Source of the DNA: Parapristionchus giblindavisi
Taxonomy: Eukaryota; Nematoda; Chromadorea; Rhabditida; Diplogasteridae
DNA length: 64,000 nt
Reading direction: 5' to 3'
Assembly (NCBI GenBank): GCA_943737045.1
Contig: CALSFV010000203.1
Location: 981,501 to 1,045,500 of the forward strand
The notes under the pieces are model-generated. The model saw nothing but the letters and a program-made list of their open reading frames with translations. It searched no databases and had not been told where the DNA came from. A program made the position numbers and the translations under genes. This document shows positions 62,793 to 64,000 of the stretch, piece by piece (positions within the stretch are counted from its first letter, which is position 1; the number at the start of each line of letters is the position of its first letter).

Positions 62793-63128
62793 CTATAAAA
62801 TGAATCTAATGATACAATATGGTAAGGAATAAGGAGAATCTCACAATAGAAGGAGAAAGGCGATGATTTCCGATGGGATGATTATCTCATTAGTGAGTCG
62901 TAAAGTTTGCGTAGATTGGGCCAGAAGAAATGAGGCAAAGCGAGGGAGGGGGAAGGGGCGAGGAGGTGGTGAGCTTAATGAATAAGCATCGGAAATTAGA
63001 TGGTTGAAGGAGAGAATGAGGAGGAATAGAGGAAGGAACATGAGCTTCGGAGTAGAAAGAATGCAACGGAACATATATGGCAACAATTGACATAATGAAG
63101 GAACTAATAGTAAGAGGGAATAGTCTGT

Positions 63129-63722
63129 CTATTCATTGTATTCTTCCATCTTTATCTCATATTGAGTGAATCTCTCGATCGCGTACCTATAATGTGAACA
63201 ATATCAATTACAGTTGCGCTAGTTTCATATCCACATACATTTTCTGATAAATTTCTTTCCACGTGAGAATAAAGTAAATTATTATGAATACTTAACTTCA
63301 TTTTGAAAAGAGAAAATGGGCTTTCCCCATGAGTTAAAGGTAAATATATAAATATACCCGAGATAGTCGAAGTTGATAGTAGAATTCTGTGACTGAACTA
63401 GTGCCCAAGCAGCCCAGAAAAGATGAGATGCCTGCAGAAAAATAATCTATTTTGTTTAAATTTGCTGATTATCAATTGATTTTACCTTCTTTGTTGGTGA
63501 GAATCGATAAATATTCATGTTCTTAGCTGTTTTATAGCAAGAAAATTGAAAGTAAACTTCAAAACGGTATCTTACCCCTTCAAATAGAGGTAGTATACAC
63601 ATAACTTCTTCAATCTTCTCTTCAGAAGCTTCTTCTCTTTCTCTGAATGAATAATAATGTTTGATCCATTTCTTCTTCTCTTCAGTCGTTGGACAATGCG
63701 AGTAGTCCGGCTTCTCCACTCC
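63129..63722 (-). CDS. choline/ethanolamine kinase, C-terminal exons, partial at right edge
   Basis: This enzyme phosphorylates choline or ethanolamine with ATP, the first step of the Kennedy pathway to phosphatidylcholine and phosphatidylethanolamine. Three minus-strand exons are visible. The first (about 63578-63722) reads VEKPDYSHCPTTEEKKKWIK and continues EEKIEEVMCILPLFE. The next (about 63354-63431) reads ASHLFWAAWALVQSQNSTIN then FDYLG, matching the family's ASHFLWGLWSIVQ...FGYMEYA block. The last reads YAIERFTQYEIKMEEYNE with TAG at 63129-63131. These are the non-catalytic C-terminal helices. The Brenner-type and APH catalytic motifs would lie beyond the right edge, past an intron that fills 63723-64000. 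Choline versus ethanolamine preference cannot be judged. Confidence 0.85.
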
Positions 63723-64000
63723 TAAAAATGTTTAAATTGTTTGCATTTACGACACACGCGGGAAATTTATATCTTGATCCAGTGAGGAATATTTTCAGTG
63801 CGATTTATTTTTTTCAAATATGAATTAAACTGATTAAAGATTGATTATAATTACATGGTATATTATGAATCATCCGTTAATGCGTAGTTTCATTTGCCTG
63901 CCGTTAATACACCGTCACGGGAAATATCTTTACATTTGCGTTATAGTCCGTAGAAAATATGCTTGTATACTTCAGTATGCTACAGCACACTAATTTTGCT

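Larger units (their letters stand above)
61694..63128. other. convergent intergenic region between vab-15 and the choline kinase gene
   Basis: The left part is the vab-15 3' region, with AATAAA at 62306-62311. From 62398 to 62432 there is a GAA-type microsatellite, and 62782-62792 is an 11-base poly-G followed directly by CTATAAAA. The plus-strand Arg-rich frame 62469-62693 and the minus-strand frames near 62840-63093 have no homology and are explained by purine-rich DNA. Confidence 0.45.

Overview
The window looks like nuclear DNA of a nematode. It has many short exons separated by introns that are often only about 45-60 bp, acceptors of the type TTTCAG, several TTNCAG sites placed a few bases before an ATG (as expected for spliced-leader addition), and a gene content with clear Caenorhabditis-type orthologues. 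I cannot name the species. All identifications come from reading the sequence; no search was run. Exon joins were worked out by hand from reading frame and splice consensus.

Layout, left to right. (1) 1-3209, minus: a 4-coumarate-CoA-ligase-like acyl-CoA synthetase, cut by the left edge. (2) 3754-4123, plus: a small unknown protein. (3) 4391-7861, minus: a two-pore-domain (TWK) potassium channel, 5' end not resolved. (4) 9564-10011, plus: a small acidic protein. (5) 11975-13673, plus: a seven-transmembrane receptor. (6) 13887-14169: a foldback, MITE-like element made of palindromic repeats. (7) 14775-16226, plus: an ALY/REF mRNA export adaptor. (8) 18613-31492, plus: liprin-beta (hlb-1), with very long pyrimidine-rich introns, possible internal first exons and three C-terminal SAM domains. 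(9) 32872-36899, plus: a secreted Pro/Thr-rich protein with a probable lipocalin-like C-terminus. (10) 38769-39163 and 39292-53723, plus: a small Cys-rich acidic reading frame followed by MED12 (dpy-22), either as a bicistronic pair or as one longer gene. (11) 54556-55731, plus: a GOLGA7/ERF4-type palmitoylation cofactor. (12) 59398-61693, plus: an Msx homeobox gene (vab-15). (13) 63129-63722, minus: the 3' end of a choline/ethanolamine kinase, running off the right edge.

These genes do not form one pathway. They mix general cell functions (lipid activation, palmitoylation cofactor, mRNA export, transcription) with neuronal and developmental ones (TWK channel, receptor, liprin-beta, Msx). The non-coding DNA is notable for strand-biased CT-rich tracts, GAA/CTT and GA/CT microsatellites, at least eight G or C homopolymers of 10 bases or more, and a GATCTTT motif that recurs mostly in introns. 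The least explained items are the foldback element, the Cys-rich frame at the head of dpy-22, and the secreted lipocalin-like protein.
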